Below, piece by piece: positions 55,892-64,000 of a DNA stretch of 64,000 nt. Each line of letters begins with the position of its first letter. Position 1 is the first letter of the stretch. A program made the position numbers and the translations under genes. The DNA is from Bradyrhizobium japonicum USDA 6 (GTDB taxonomy: Bacteria > Pseudomonadota > Alphaproteobacteria > Rhizobiales > Xanthobacteraceae), in NCBI RefSeq assembly GCF_000284375.1, contig NC_017249.1:1054001-1118000 (forward strand). The letters run 5' to 3'. The notes under the pieces are model-generated. The model saw only the letters and a program-made list of their open reading frames with translations, was not told the origin of the DNA and made no database searches.

Positions 55892-56377
55892 CTAACCGCC
55901 GCAGCCGCCGACTGTGACTTTGACTTCCTTGGTCGCGCTGTAGAGCTTGCCGTCGGCTTCCACGATCGCGGTCACGTTGGTGGTCTTGGCCATCTTCAGG
56001 CGGTTGGCGACAGCGGGGACCGTGCCATCGGGAATCTTGTAGCTTGCCGCGAGCGCGTTCGGATTCTCGGCCACGAAGAACGAGATCGAGGTGACCTTGT
56101 CGAGCGTCGTCGTCACCGAGATCGGCACCACGCCGCCGTTCTCGGCGATCTCGGGTGCGTCGAGCTTGACCTTGTCGGAGGGCTCGGCGGTCTTGCCGTA
56201 GAGCGCCTTGATCGCGTCCGCCTCGCTCTTCTGCTTGAATGCTTCTTCCGGATATTTGTCGTTGGCCGCTGCACGCGCGGGCGCGAACGGCAGGTGGCCG
56301 AGGCCGAGCAGCGCGACGCCGGCTGCGCCCTGAAGGATCAGGCGCCGCGTCGGATGAGGGCCGGTGGTCGTGGTCAT
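55892..56377 (-). CDS. soxY: SoxY, sulfur-carrier protein
   Basis: 161-residue protein with a Tat signal (TRRLILQGAAGVALLGLG) and the diagnostic C-terminal swinging arm ending GGCGG, whose Cys carries the thiosulfate-derived sulfur through the whole cycle. It is exported by Tat together with SoxZ. The ATG at 56377 follows AGGAGACC. Confidence 0.96.
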   Translation of the reverse strand: MTTTTGPHPTRRLILQGAAGVALLGLGHLPFAPARAAANDKYPEEAFKQKSEADAIKALYGKTAEPSDKVKLDAPEIAENGGVVPISVTTTLDKVTSISFFVAENPNALAASYKIPDGTVPAVANRLKMAKTTNVTAIVEADGKLYSATKEVKVTVGGCGG

Positions 56378-56402
56378 CGGAGGTCTCCTGGCGTGCCTGA
56401 AG

Positions 56403-56741
56403 TCACAGGGTCTGGAGGAAATCAACGATCGCGCTGATCTCCTGCTCGGTCAAAATCCGGTTCCGGCCGAACGGCGGCATCATGGTCTGCGGATTGCGCT
56501 TGGTCTCGTCGAAGATGATCGCGACCAGCTCGTTGCGATCAGGGTATTTTGACTTGATGTCCTTCAGCTCCGGCCCGATCGTACCTGGCAGGTCGCCGCC
56601 CTTGATGACGTGGCAGGTCAGGCAATTGCCCTTGCCGCGGTCGAAGGCGAGCTTCTGGCCGTCGGCCACGGCGGATTGCGCCCGCACGGGGCCTGCGGCA
56701 AGGCCGGCGGCGATCGCCAGCAGGACGTAAAGGACGGGCAT
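56403..56741 (-). CDS. soxX: SoxX, c-type cytochrome of SoxXA
   Basis: 112-residue monoheme cytochrome: signal peptide (LYVLLAIAAGLAAGPVRA), one heme site CLTCH, and the distal Met in MMPPFGRN. It passes electrons from the SoxXA reaction to a small cytochrome. First gene of the operon. The start is taken at the ATG at 56741 where the signal peptide begins; a TTG some 18 bases upstream and a longer frame to 56840 are possible, and no strong ribosome site decides. Confidence 0.93.
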   Translation of the reverse strand: MPVLYVLLAIAAGLAAGPVRAQSAVADGQKLAFDRGKGNCLTCHVIKGGDLPGTIGPELKDIKSKYPDRNELVAIIFDETKRNPQTMMPPFGRNRILTEQEISAIVDFLQTL

Positions 56742-57006
56742 CCGTGGAAAGGCGGTCAAGGCGTCATTCCGAGGCGTTATGTCGATGATCTCGTTCGCGG
56801 AAATATGGTGTTCCAAAGCACAAAGGGCATCGGCTGACAATCAAGACTATGCGCGCGGCAAAATGGAGTTAATATCTTCCGCATTGCAACTAAGGAGACT
56901 ACTTGTTCGGCGGATTCGGGCCAGGAGCGCTGTGGCCGGCTGTTTTCAGGGCGTTTGGGCGCCCATCGTGTTTTTTCCCGTTCTCGTTTTTTCAAGGGGA
57001 CCTCAA
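56742..57006. promoter_or_regulatory. Divergent region, sox operon and methyltransferase
   Basis: 265 bases between divergent starts. It contains an AT-rich piece (ggaaatatggtgttccaaag, about 56800) and gcaaaatggagttaatatcttcc (about 56858), which may carry the promoters. There is no SoxR-type regulator gene beside it. Confidence 0.45.
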
Positions 57007-57678
57007 TTGGCTGAATATGTCGTCGAATTTGGCAGGGACGGCGGACGGGTCGAGCCGGATGGGCGGCTCGATGCACCGGCATTTCATCGCAATCACGAGC
57101 CGCTCTGGGCGGCGCTGGAAAAGCATCTCGTAGGCCTGACCGGCAACGTGGTCGAGCTCGGCAGCGGAACCGGCCAGCACGTGGTCCATTTCGCCCAGCA
57201 CACGCCCGGCCTGATCTGGTGGCCGAGCGACCTCAACCAGCGCCACCTCAAGAGCATCGAGGCCTGGCGCGTTCATTCGGGCCTGCAAAACATCCGCTCG
57301 CCGCTGCGGATCGATCTCACCGACCCCGACTGGTGTCCGGAGATGCGAAGCGGGCAGGGCCCGACGAGTCTGGCCGCATTGTTCTGCGCCAACGTGATCC
57401 ACATCGCACCGTGGAGCGTGGCCGAGGGCCTGTTCGCCGGTGCCGGCCGTTACTTGCGCGCCGACGGCAAGCTGTTCCTCTACGGCCCGTTCAAGCGCGA
57501 CGGCAAGCACACCGCGCTCAGCAATGCCGTGTTCGACACCTCGTTACGCGAAGGCAATCCCGAATGGGGCGTGCGTGATATCAGCGACGTCGAGACGCTC
57601 GCGCGCGGAGCCGGCCTTCGCCTCGTCGACACGATCGAGATGCCGGCAAACAATCTGACGCTGGTGTTTGCGCGTTAG
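57007..57678 (+). CDS. DUF938 SAM-dependent methyltransferase-like protein
   Basis: 223-residue class I methyltransferase fold of the DUF938 family: FHRNHEPLWAALEKHL, the SAM-binding VVELGSGTGQHVVHFAQH, WWPSDLN at the end of strand 2, and ALFCANVIHIAPWSVAEGLF. No substrate is known for the family. I place the start at the TTG at 57007, eight bases after AAGGGG, because similarity begins here; the upstream frame (to 56779) lies in the divergent promoter region and looks non-coding. Confidence 0.85.
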   Translation: MAEYVVEFGRDGGRVEPDGRLDAPAFHRNHEPLWAALEKHLVGLTGNVVELGSGTGQHVVHFAQHTPGLIWWPSDLNQRHLKSIEAWRVHSGLQNIRSPLRIDLTDPDWCPEMRSGQGPTSLAALFCANVIHIAPWSVAEGLFAGAGRYLRADGKLFLYGPFKRDGKHTALSNAVFDTSLREGNPEWGVRDISDVETLARGAGLRLVDTIEMPANNLTLVFAR

Positions 57679-57691
57679 CCGCGACGGCGGT

Positions 57692-57837
57692 GCGCTCCCT
57701 CACCCCTTGCAGGGGAGGGCGGGGGAGAGGGGTAGCCCAGGAAACGGACTATCCATCGACGACCTGCCGCACGCGCAAATCGAGCGAGTCCCCGTCTGAC
57801 CCTCTCTCCCCGCCCCCGCATGGGGGGAGGGAATGAG
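57692..57837. repeat. Intergenic repeat, family A (degenerate)
   Basis: ctccctcaccccttgcagggg at the left and ccctctctccccgcccccgc at the right with a less symmetric middle. It sits in the convergent gap between the methyltransferase and peptidase genes. Confidence 0.55.
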
Positions 57838-57891
57838 AGAGCGGTGGCCGCCTCAGGTCGTAAAACTACACACGCGCAGACGACGCATCGA

Positions 57892-59961
57892 CTACGCCTC
57901 CCCGTCCCGCCACCCGATCCTGTCCTTCAAGAACCGGAAGCCGATCACCTCGAACCCCGCGCGCTCCTTGTTGTCCTTGCCGTAGCCGTGGCCGCCCGCT
58001 TCCGGCTCGTAGAACCAGGCCTCGTAGCCCATCGCCTGCAGCTTTGCGGCCATCTTGCGCGCGTGGCCGGGATGAACGCGGTCGTCGCGGCGCGTGGTGG
58101 CGATCAGGATCGGCGGATAGGACTGGCCGGCCTTCACGTTGTGATAGGCCGAGTAGGTCTGCAGCCACGCCCACTCTTCGGGCTTATCTGGGTCGCCATA
58201 TTCCGCGATCCAGCTCGCGCCCGCGAGCAGTTTTGTGTAGCGGCGCATGTCGATTAGCGGGATGGTGCAGAACAGCGCGCCGAAGCGCTCGGGGTAGCGC
58301 ACCAGCATGTTGGTGATGAGGATGCCGCCGTTCGACCCGCCTTGCGCCGCGATCCGCTTTGGCTTCGTCACGCCGCGTCGCACGAGATCGGCGGCAACGG
58401 CCGCGAAATCGTCGTGCGAGAGTTTCTTGCCGGCGAGGCGCCCGGCGTCGTGCCAGCGGGTGCCGAACTCGCCGCCGCCGCGCAAATTCGCCTGCACGAT
58501 GGTGCCGCCGCGTTCGAGCCACAGCTTGCCGAGCGAGGGGTTGTAGTACGGCTTCACCGCATGGGCGAAGCCGCCATAGGCGCTCATATAGACCGGCGCA
58601 TCGCCGGTCTCGCCGGTGGGACCGGTCTGCACATAGGGAATGCGCTCGCCGTCGATCGAGATCGCCTCGTGCTGTGTGACCACGAGGCCGTCGGCGGTGA
58701 ACGTCTTCGGCGCCTGCTTCAGCACGGTCGGGCTTGCGACGCCGCGCTCCAGCAACAGCAGCGACGGCGGCGTGAGCGGATCCTGCACATTGGCGAGCAG
58801 GTCGCCATTGCTCTCGGACGGATGGCGATCGAGCGGCCAGATGTCGACGACGCCGATCTCGGGGAGGCCGGGAAGCGTCTCGCGGCTCCAGCCCGTGGCT
58901 GATGGCGTGCAGATCTCGAAGCGCGGCCTGAGTTCGTCGAGGATCGACAGCACCAGCTTGCCGTCCGCCCAGAACAGGCCTTGCAACGCGCGTCGCGGCG
59001 CCGGCTCGAACAGGACCGCGAAATCGCGGTGGCCGGCGAGGAACGCGGAGAGCGAGATGCCGAGCACGGTGTCGGTGGCATAGGTCCGCGCCTCGACCTG
59101 CCAGTCCTTGCGCAGCTTCATCGCGAACCAGTCGCCATGGGCCTGCATCCAGATGCCGGTCGGCAGATCGAGCTTCGTCGTCGCGCCGGCCGCATCGCGC
59201 AGCCAGATCGCATGATTGAAGAAGTCGATCTGGTCGACGATCCACACCCGCGGCGCCGGCCCCGTGTCGTCGGCCATGCCTGACATCGCCATGTGATCGG
59301 CCGTGGTCTCGAGGATCGCTTGCGCCTGATCGACAGGCTGGCCGCGCCGCCACACGCGAACGGTCCGCGAGTATCCGGAAGCAGTCGCCATGCCCTCGCC
59401 ATGGGCGCTCGACAGCAGCAGCGTATCGGCATCGATCCAGTCCACGCCGCCCTTGGCCTCCGGCAGCGTAAACCCGTCCGCGACGAAGCTTTTCGTGTCG
59501 AGGTCGAATTCCCGCAAGGTGACGGCGTCGCTGCCGCCGCGCGACAGGCTCAGAATCGCCCGCGAGCGTCCCGGCATCGTGGCGATCCCGCTCAGCAGCC
59601 AGTCCTCGCCTTCGCTCGTCGCGAGCTGGTCGATGTCCAGCATGATCTCCCACGCCGGATGCGGTTTGCGAAATTCCGCCAGCGTGGTTCGCCGCCACAG
59701 GCCGCGCGGGTTGGCGGCATCCTTCCAGAGATTGTGCAGGTCGCTGCCGCGCCGGCTGACATAGGGGATGTTGTCGGGACGATCGTAGATCGCCGCGAGG
59801 ACATCGCGGTCGCGCTCGAAGGCCGCGCCCCCGAACGCGGCGAGCGTCAGTTGATTCTGCCGCGCGACGAAATCGAGCGCCTGCTTGCCTTCGATCTCCT
59901 CCAGCCAGAGCCAGGGATCGTCGTCGGGAGCGCTGAGCGTGGGCCGGTCGTCGACGGACAT
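57892..59961 (-). CDS. Prolyl-oligopeptidase-family serine peptidase (S9)
   Basis: 689-residue cytoplasmic peptidase with an N-terminal seven-bladed propeller (about 60-420) and a C-terminal alpha/beta-hydrolase domain. The catalytic Ser is in AAQGGSNGGILITN, the Asp in RRDDRVHPGHA, and the His in EAGGHGYGKDNK. The start PDDDPWLWLEEIEGKQALDF is family-typical. The propeller restricts access to short peptides. The ATG at 59961 has GGGAG upstream; the frame runs 25 residues longer without similarity. Confidence 0.92.
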   Translation of the reverse strand: MSVDDRPTLSAPDDDPWLWLEEIEGKQALDFVARQNQLTLAAFGGAAFERDRDVLAAIYDRPDNIPYVSRRGSDLHNLWKDAANPRGLWRRTTLAEFRKPHPAWEIMLDIDQLATSEGEDWLLSGIATMPGRSRAILSLSRGGSDAVTLREFDLDTKSFVADGFTLPEAKGGVDWIDADTLLLSSAHGEGMATASGYSRTVRVWRRGQPVDQAQAILETTADHMAMSGMADDTGPAPRVWIVDQIDFFNHAIWLRDAAGATTKLDLPTGIWMQAHGDWFAMKLRKDWQVEARTYATDTVLGISLSAFLAGHRDFAVLFEPAPRRALQGLFWADGKLVLSILDELRPRFEICTPSATGWSRETLPGLPEIGVVDIWPLDRHPSESNGDLLANVQDPLTPPSLLLLERGVASPTVLKQAPKTFTADGLVVTQHEAISIDGERIPYVQTGPTGETGDAPVYMSAYGGFAHAVKPYYNPSLGKLWLERGGTIVQANLRGGGEFGTRWHDAGRLAGKKLSHDDFAAVAADLVRRGVTKPKRIAAQGGSNGGILITNMLVRYPERFGALFCTIPLIDMRRYTKLLAGASWIAEYGDPDKPEEWAWLQTYSAYHNVKAGQSYPPILIATTRRDDRVHPGHARKMAAKLQAMGYEAWFYEPEAGGHGYGKDNKERAGFEVIGFRFLKDRIGWRDGEA

Positions 59962-60152
59962 AAACGATACTCCCAGAGGTCGCGGCGGATAGGATTTGAT
60001 CGAACGCAAGCCGTCAATAGCGCGGGCGGGTATCATCCGCCCGATTGCGTCAGCGGCATGGCCTGCGCCCGTTTGCGCCGGTTGCCCGCCCTCCCGCGCC
60101 CCTCCATAGTGCCGGGAATCAACAAGGCCCTTGCGAGCCCCTTCGGGCGGAA

Positions 60153-61406
60153 ATGCCGATGCTAGACGTGACTTCAGCCCACGAAATCGCCGCCGACGCC
60201 CGCGTGCGTGCCAATGTGGTGCGCCTTGCCGCGGCGCAGGCGCTGACCGGCGCCAACTCGGCGGTGATCTTCGCCACCGGCTCGATCGTCGGCGCGACGC
60301 TCGCGCCCGACATGTCGTTCGCGACCGTGCCGATCTCGATGTACGTGCTGGGGCTCGCCGCCGGCACGCTGCCGACCGGTGCGATCTCGCGCCGCTTCGG
60401 CCGCCGCGCAGCCTTCATCGTCGGCACGGGTCTGGGCACGCTCACCGGCCTGTGCGGCTCGTTCGCGATCCTGCATGCATCGTTCGCGCTGTTCTGCGTC
60501 GCGACCTTCCTTGGCGGCCTCTACGGCGCGGTGGCGCAATCCTATCGCTTCGCCGCCGCCGACGGCGCCAGCGCGGCCTACCGACCCAAGGCGGTGTCCT
60601 GGGTGATGGCGGGCGGCGTGTTCGCCGGCGTGCTCGGTCCGCAGCTCGTGCAATGGACCATGGACGTCTGGTCGCCCTATCTGTTCGCCTTCAGCTTCCT
60701 GGTGCAGGCTGCCGTCGCGCTGGTCGCGATGGGCATCGTCGCCGGCGTCGATATGCCCAAGCCCGCACCGGCAGATCTGCACGGCGGCCGGCCGCTGCTC
60801 GACATCGTGACCCAGCCGCGCTTCATCGCGGCCGCGCTGTGCGGCGTCATCTCCTATCCCATGATGAACCTGGTGATGACCTCGGCGCCGCTGGCCATGA
60901 AGATGTGCGGCCTCAGTGTCAGCGATTCCAATTTCGGCATTCAATGGCACATCGTCGCCATGTACGGCCCGAGCTTCTTCACGGGCGCACTGATCTCCCG
61001 CTTCGGCGCGCCTGTCATCGTGGCTGCCGGCCTGCTGCTGGAGGCCGTGGCGGCCGGCATCGGTCTCTCCGGCCTCACCGCGATGCATTTCTGGGCCACG
61101 CTGATCGTGCTCGGCGTCGGCTGGAATTTCTCCTTCATCGGCGCCTCCGCGCTGGTGCTCGAGACGCACCGTCCGCAGGAACGCAACAAGGTGCAGGCCT
61201 TCAACGATTTCCTGGTGTTCGGCATGATGGCGATCGGCTCGTTCTCCTCCGGTCAGCTGCTGGCGAATTACGGCTGGTCCGCGGTGAACATGGTGGTATT
61301 CCCGCCGGTGGTGCTCGGCCTCGCCGTGCTCTCGCTGGCGTCCTGGGCCCGCCGCCGCAAGGCGCGGCTGGATGCGGCGATGGGCGAGTTCCCGGATGCG
61401 ATCTGA
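60153..61406 (+). CDS. MFS transporter
   Basis: 417-residue 12-helix transporter. Helix 1-2 region VVRLAAAQALTGANSAVIFA, then AISRRFGRRAAFIVGTGLG (the charged loop after helix 2), and STYLFAF-like segments. It looks like a small-molecule exporter or uptake carrier, and the substrate cannot be told. The ATG at 60153 has a modest GGCGGA upstream. Confidence 0.88.
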   Translation: MPMLDVTSAHEIAADARVRANVVRLAAAQALTGANSAVIFATGSIVGATLAPDMSFATVPISMYVLGLAAGTLPTGAISRRFGRRAAFIVGTGLGTLTGLCGSFAILHASFALFCVATFLGGLYGAVAQSYRFAAADGASAAYRPKAVSWVMAGGVFAGVLGPQLVQWTMDVWSPYLFAFSFLVQAAVALVAMGIVAGVDMPKPAPADLHGGRPLLDIVTQPRFIAAALCGVISYPMMNLVMTSAPLAMKMCGLSVSDSNFGIQWHIVAMYGPSFFTGALISRFGAPVIVAAGLLLEAVAAGIGLSGLTAMHFWATLIVLGVGWNFSFIGASALVLETHRPQERNKVQAFNDFLVFGMMAIGSFSSGQLLANYGWSAVNMVVFPPVVLGLAVLSLASWARRRKARLDAAMGEFPDAI

Positions 61407-61407
61407 C

Positions 61408-61452
61408 GCATGATCCGGAAAAGTGGGCAGCGGTTTTCCGATAAGATCATGC
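61408..61452. repeat. 45-base palindromic element
   Basis: gcatgatccggaaaag...gttttccgataagatcatgc: arms gcatgatc and gatcatgc, inner cggaaaa/ttttccg. This form recurs between genes in Bradyrhizobium and other Rhizobiales (from memory; not checked). It begins two bases after the stop of the first MFS gene and can act as its terminator. Confidence 0.8.
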
Positions 61453-61589
61453 TCAATAGATTGGCGGGAGGCTGTCAGCAGCGTTGATACTTCGATCGCG
61501 GTCGAAGTGATTTTCTGGTCCTGCATCGTTACATGATGCTCGTCATGGAGACGTTGTCCCGACGCGGGGACGTCGAAGGAAAAGCGCCA

Positions 61590-62828
61590 ATGCTCGACAA
61601 TCCTCGGCACGACGCGCCCATCGACGAATCCTCCCTCCGCTACGAAGGCTGGCGCATCGTCGCGGTCTGCTGCCTGCTCGCGACCTTCGGCTGGGGGCTC
61701 GGCTTCTACGGCCAGAGCGTCTATGTCGCCGAGCTCCAGCGCGCGCGGGGCTGGCCGGCCTCGCTGATCTCCTCGGGCACGACGTTCTTCTATCTGTTCG
61801 GTGCGCTGCTCGTCGTCTTCGTCGGCGAGGCCGTCAGAAAATATGGCCCGCGGCTCTGCCTGATCGCCGGCACGCTGGCGATGGCGGCGGCCGCGGTCGC
61901 GATCGGCGCGGTGCGCGAGCCCTGGCAGCTCTATCTCGCCGACGCTGTGCTCGCCTTCGGCTGGGCCGGCACCAGTCTCGCCATGATCACCAACACGATC
62001 AGCCTGTGGTTCGACCAGAAGCGCGGCATGGCGATCAGCCTGGCGCTCAACGGTGCCAGTTTCGGCGGCATCGTCGGCGTGCCGCTGCTGGTGACCCTGA
62101 TCGGCCACATCGGCTTCGCCAGCGCGATGTACGCGGCCGCCGGCGCGATGCTGGTGTTGCTGCTGCCGGTGATCCTCCTTCTCGTCGGCCGGCCGCCCGA
62201 TCTTCACGGCTGGCACGCGACGGCGAAGGCGAAGCCGCAATCGTCGGCGGAAATCCGCGCATGGGCGTTGCGCGACGTCGGGTTCCTCACGGTGACGATT
62301 GCGTTCGCGCTGGTGCTGTTCGCGCAGGTCGGCTTCATCGTGCACATGATCTCGTTCCTCGATCCCGTGATCGGCCGCGAGCGCGCGGCGGTGGCGGTCG
62401 CGGTGCTGACCGCGATGGCCGTGATCGGCCGCGTGCTGTTCTCGATGGTGATCGATCGCCTCAACCAGCGGCTTGCCTCGGCGCTGTCGTTCCTCAGCCA
62501 GGCGGCAGCGCTTTGCGTCGTCATCAATTTGCACAACGACTATGTGCTGATCGCGGCCTGCGCGGTGTTCGGCTTCTCGGTCGGCAATCTCATCACGCTG
62601 CCGTCGCTGATCGTGCAGCAGGAATTCGACTCCGCCTCGTTCGGCGTGCTGATCAGCCTCAATACCGCGATCAACCAGGTGACCTACGCGTTCGGCCCCG
62701 GCGTCGTCGGCTTCCTCCGCGATTGGTCCGGTGGGTACGCGCTGCCGTTCTATCTGTGTATTGCGCTGGAGGTGGCGGCTGCGGCGCTGATCATGGTGCG
62801 GGGGAGGCCGCGAGCGAAAGCGGCGTAA
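61590..62828 (+). CDS. MFS transporter (monocarboxylate/oxalate-like)
   Basis: 412-residue 12-helix facilitator opening with RYEGWRIVAVCCLLATFGWG and GFYGQSVYVAELQRARGWPA, a pattern of the monocarboxylate/oxalate-formate (MCT) group, in which a conserved Trp follows the first loop. It may carry organic acids. The ATG at 61590 has AAGGA upstream; two earlier in-frame ATGs (61533, 61545) lack it. Confidence 0.87.
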   Translation: MLDNPRHDAPIDESSLRYEGWRIVAVCCLLATFGWGLGFYGQSVYVAELQRARGWPASLISSGTTFFYLFGALLVVFVGEAVRKYGPRLCLIAGTLAMAAAAVAIGAVREPWQLYLADAVLAFGWAGTSLAMITNTISLWFDQKRGMAISLALNGASFGGIVGVPLLVTLIGHIGFASAMYAAAGAMLVLLLPVILLLVGRPPDLHGWHATAKAKPQSSAEIRAWALRDVGFLTVTIAFALVLFAQVGFIVHMISFLDPVIGRERAAVAVAVLTAMAVIGRVLFSMVIDRLNQRLASALSFLSQAAALCVVINLHNDYVLIAACAVFGFSVGNLITLPSLIVQQEFDSASFGVLISLNTAINQVTYAFGPGVVGFLRDWSGGYALPFYLCIALEVAAAALIMVRGRPRAKAA

Positions 62829-62854
62829 AGGCGCGACGGCGCCTCAACGCACTC

Positions 62855-62940
62855 CGTCATTGCGAGCGCAGCGAAGCAATCCAGACTGCCGCGGCGGAAA
62901 GATTCTGGACTGCTTCGTCGCTTCGCTTCTCGCAATGACG
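62855..62940. repeat. Intergenic palindromic repeat, family B
   Basis: cgtcattgcgagcgcagcgaagc... to ...cttcgcttctcgcaatgacg: arms of about 24 bases with gcaatccag/ctgga inside. Between the convergent MFS and VOC genes. Confidence 0.85.
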
Positions 62941-62955
62941 AGGAGAGAGCGGAGT

Positions 62956-63450
62956 TTACGCCTCGCGCTGCTTCAGCAACGCCTCGACATCCAGCCGCTT
63001 CGTGAACATCGCAAGCTTGCCATCCGGCCCGAGCGGCCACTGCTCTTTCGGCTTGTCCCAGTACAGCTCCACGCCGTTCTGATCCGGATCGCGCAGATAC
63101 AACGCCTCGCTGACGCCGTGATCGCTGGCGCCGTCGAGCGCAATGCCGGCCGTGAGCACGCGGTGCAGCGCATCCGCCAGCGCGGGCCGCGTCGGATAGA
63201 GGATCGCGGTGTGGAAGAGGCCTGTCGTGCCCGGCGGCGGCGGCGAGCCGCCCTTGCTCTCCCAGGTGTTGAGCCCGATATGGTGATGATAGCCGCCGGC
63301 CGAGATGAACGCCGCGCCCGAGCCCATGCGCTGCATCAGCTCGAAACCGAGCACGCCGCAATAGAAGCCGAGCGCACGATCGAGATCGGCGACCTTGAGA
63401 TGAACGTGGCCGATCCTTGTGCCGGCGGCGACGGCTGGGCTTTGCGACAT
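62956..63450 (-). CDS. VOC-family metalloenzyme (glyoxalase/ring-cleaving dioxygenase-like)
   Basis: 164-residue protein with the paired beta-alpha-beta modules of the vicinal-oxygen-chelate fold. Candidate metal ligands: His near residue 15-17 in GHVHLKVADLD, His in FHTAILYP, and Glu in NGVELYWDKP, the usual two-His-one-Glu set. Such enzymes act on methylglyoxal adducts, catechols or antibiotics. It lies 90 bases downstream of the carboxymuconolactone-decarboxylase-family gene on the same strand, which suggests aromatic-compound metabolism. Confidence 0.85.
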   Translation of the reverse strand: MSQSPAVAAGTRIGHVHLKVADLDRALGFYCGVLGFELMQRMGSGAAFISAGGYHHHIGLNTWESKGGSPPPPGTTGLFHTAILYPTRPALADALHRVLTAGIALDGASDHGVSEALYLRDPDQNGVELYWDKPKEQWPLGPDGKLAMFTKRLDVEALLKQREA

Positions 63451-63540
63451 GGTGCTGCTCCGTTGACCAACTCCAGATAAGGCCGGCTCCGGGACAGTGC
63501 TACCTGCCTGTCCCGAAACCCATCGTTTCCGGATATGAAA

Positions 63541-64000
63541 CTATGAGAGCTCCGGCACCTCGCCCTCCGGCAGCTCGAACTCGAACGTGTTCAGCGTCAT
63601 GGATACCATTGTGTAATAGCCGCACAGCCCGATCACCTCGACCACGCCGCGCTCGCTGAGGACCTTCACCGCCGCATCATAGAGGCCCTTCTCGACGCCA
63701 TGGCCTTCATGCAGCGACTTCGCGACGTCGTAGATCATCTGGCCCTTGGGATCGTCGAAGACAGGCGTGCGGCGGTCGCGGATCGCGTCGATGATCTCCG
63801 GATCCATGCCGCCCTGGAGCGCCAGGCGCTTATGCGCATACCATTCGTAATGCGCAGTCCAGTGCCGCGCCGTCACCAGGATCGCGATCTCCGAAAGCTT
63901 GGCGGGGAATATTGTGTCGTAGCGCAGCACTTCGCCAAGCCGCGTGGCGTGACGGGCCATGTCGGGGCTGTTGAGCCAGGCCATCATCGGCGCCGGCGGC
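63541..64000 (-). CDS. Carboxymuconolactone-decarboxylase family protein, 5' end outside window
   Basis: At least 152 residues of a CMD/AhpD-like protein. The core helix region AILVTARHWTAHYEWYAHKR has the conserved His positions, but the CxxC of AhpD-type redox members is absent, as in decarboxylase-type or orphan members. The reading frame is open to the window edge (PPAPMMAWLNSPDMARHATR), and the ATG at 63987 may not be the real start. Family members cleave carboxymuconolactone or act as peroxidase partners. Confidence 0.85.
   Translation of the reverse strand, partial: PPAPMMAWLNSPDMARHATRLGEVLRYDTIFPAKLSEIAILVTARHWTAHYEWYAHKRLALQGGMDPEIIDAIRDRRTPVFDDPKGQMIYDVAKSLHEGHGVEKGLYDAAVKVLSERGVVEVIGLCGYYTMVSMTLNTFEFELPEGEVPELS

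Noticed and set aside
60174..62534. 786-residue open frame on the minus strand
   Set aside because: Antisense to two clear MFS genes; the translation is low-complexity Arg/His/Asp and lacks any domain, as expected for the opposite strand of GC-rich coding DNA.

Overview
This 64 kb window is high-GC, densely coded DNA that looks like the chromosome of an alphaproteobacterium, most likely Bradyrhizobium or a close relative. That is an inference. It rests on the codon and GC style, the many acyl-CoA, ABC and MFS genes, the Sox cluster, and several families of palindromic intergenic repeats (BradyREP-like, including copies of the form cgtcattgcgag...ctcgcaatgacg and gcatgatccggaaaa...). I saw no rRNA, tRNA, CRISPR array, transposase or phage gene.

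Layout. 1-13.0 kb is rich in cell-envelope genes: the 3' end of an autotransporter, an MCE-domain lipid-transport protein, an ADP-forming acyl-CoA synthetase, two glycosyltransferases, and between them a Gram-negative sortase with its VIT/VWA substrate protein and a divergent XRE-type regulator. 13.0-25.0 kb is a catabolic block. An AMP-forming CoA ligase and a branched-chain-amino-acid-type binding protein lie on the minus strand. Divergent from them on the plus strand are two acyl-CoA dehydrogenases, a GST-like protein, an AraC regulator, a beta-keto acid cleavage enzyme and both subunits of a biotin-dependent acyl-CoA carboxylase. A CREST/ceramidase-like membrane protein follows.

26.0-34.8 kb is a minus-strand unit: iron-dependent alcohol dehydrogenase, a CoA ligase broken by a frameshift, and a complete oligopeptide-type ABC importer (binding protein, two permeases, two ATPases). 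35.1-39.5 kb is an RND efflux pair without its outer-membrane channel. 39.7-50.2 kb holds an orphan binding protein, a MAPEG protein, an ABC exporter/lipoprotein-type system with an AttH/CrtC-like secreted lipocalin, two MFS transporters and a D-aminoacylase-like amidohydrolase. 50.5-56.7 kb is sulfur metabolism: soxXYZA-soxK-soxB plus a DsrE-like protein, followed by a persulfide-dioxygenase/rhodanese fusion and a small acidic protein. 57-64 kb holds a DUF938 methyltransferase, a prolyl-oligopeptidase-family peptidase, two MFS transporters, a VOC enzyme and a carboxymuconolactone-decarboxylase-family gene cut by the window end.

How the genes work together. The clearest functional groups are the Sox thiosulfate-oxidation operon, with tight stop/start overlaps; the sortase and its single target; and the acyl-CoA catabolic block, whose enzymes could activate, desaturate, carboxylate and cleave a branched or aromatic-derived acid. 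The observations most worth following up are the sortase system with an LPKTA sorting signal and a strong terminator between substrate and enzyme, the frameshifted CoA ligase, the beta-keto acid cleavage/carboxylase cluster, the CREST protein behind a perfect palindrome, and the SoxA that carries only one heme motif. All functions are called by reading the sequence; no database search was run.
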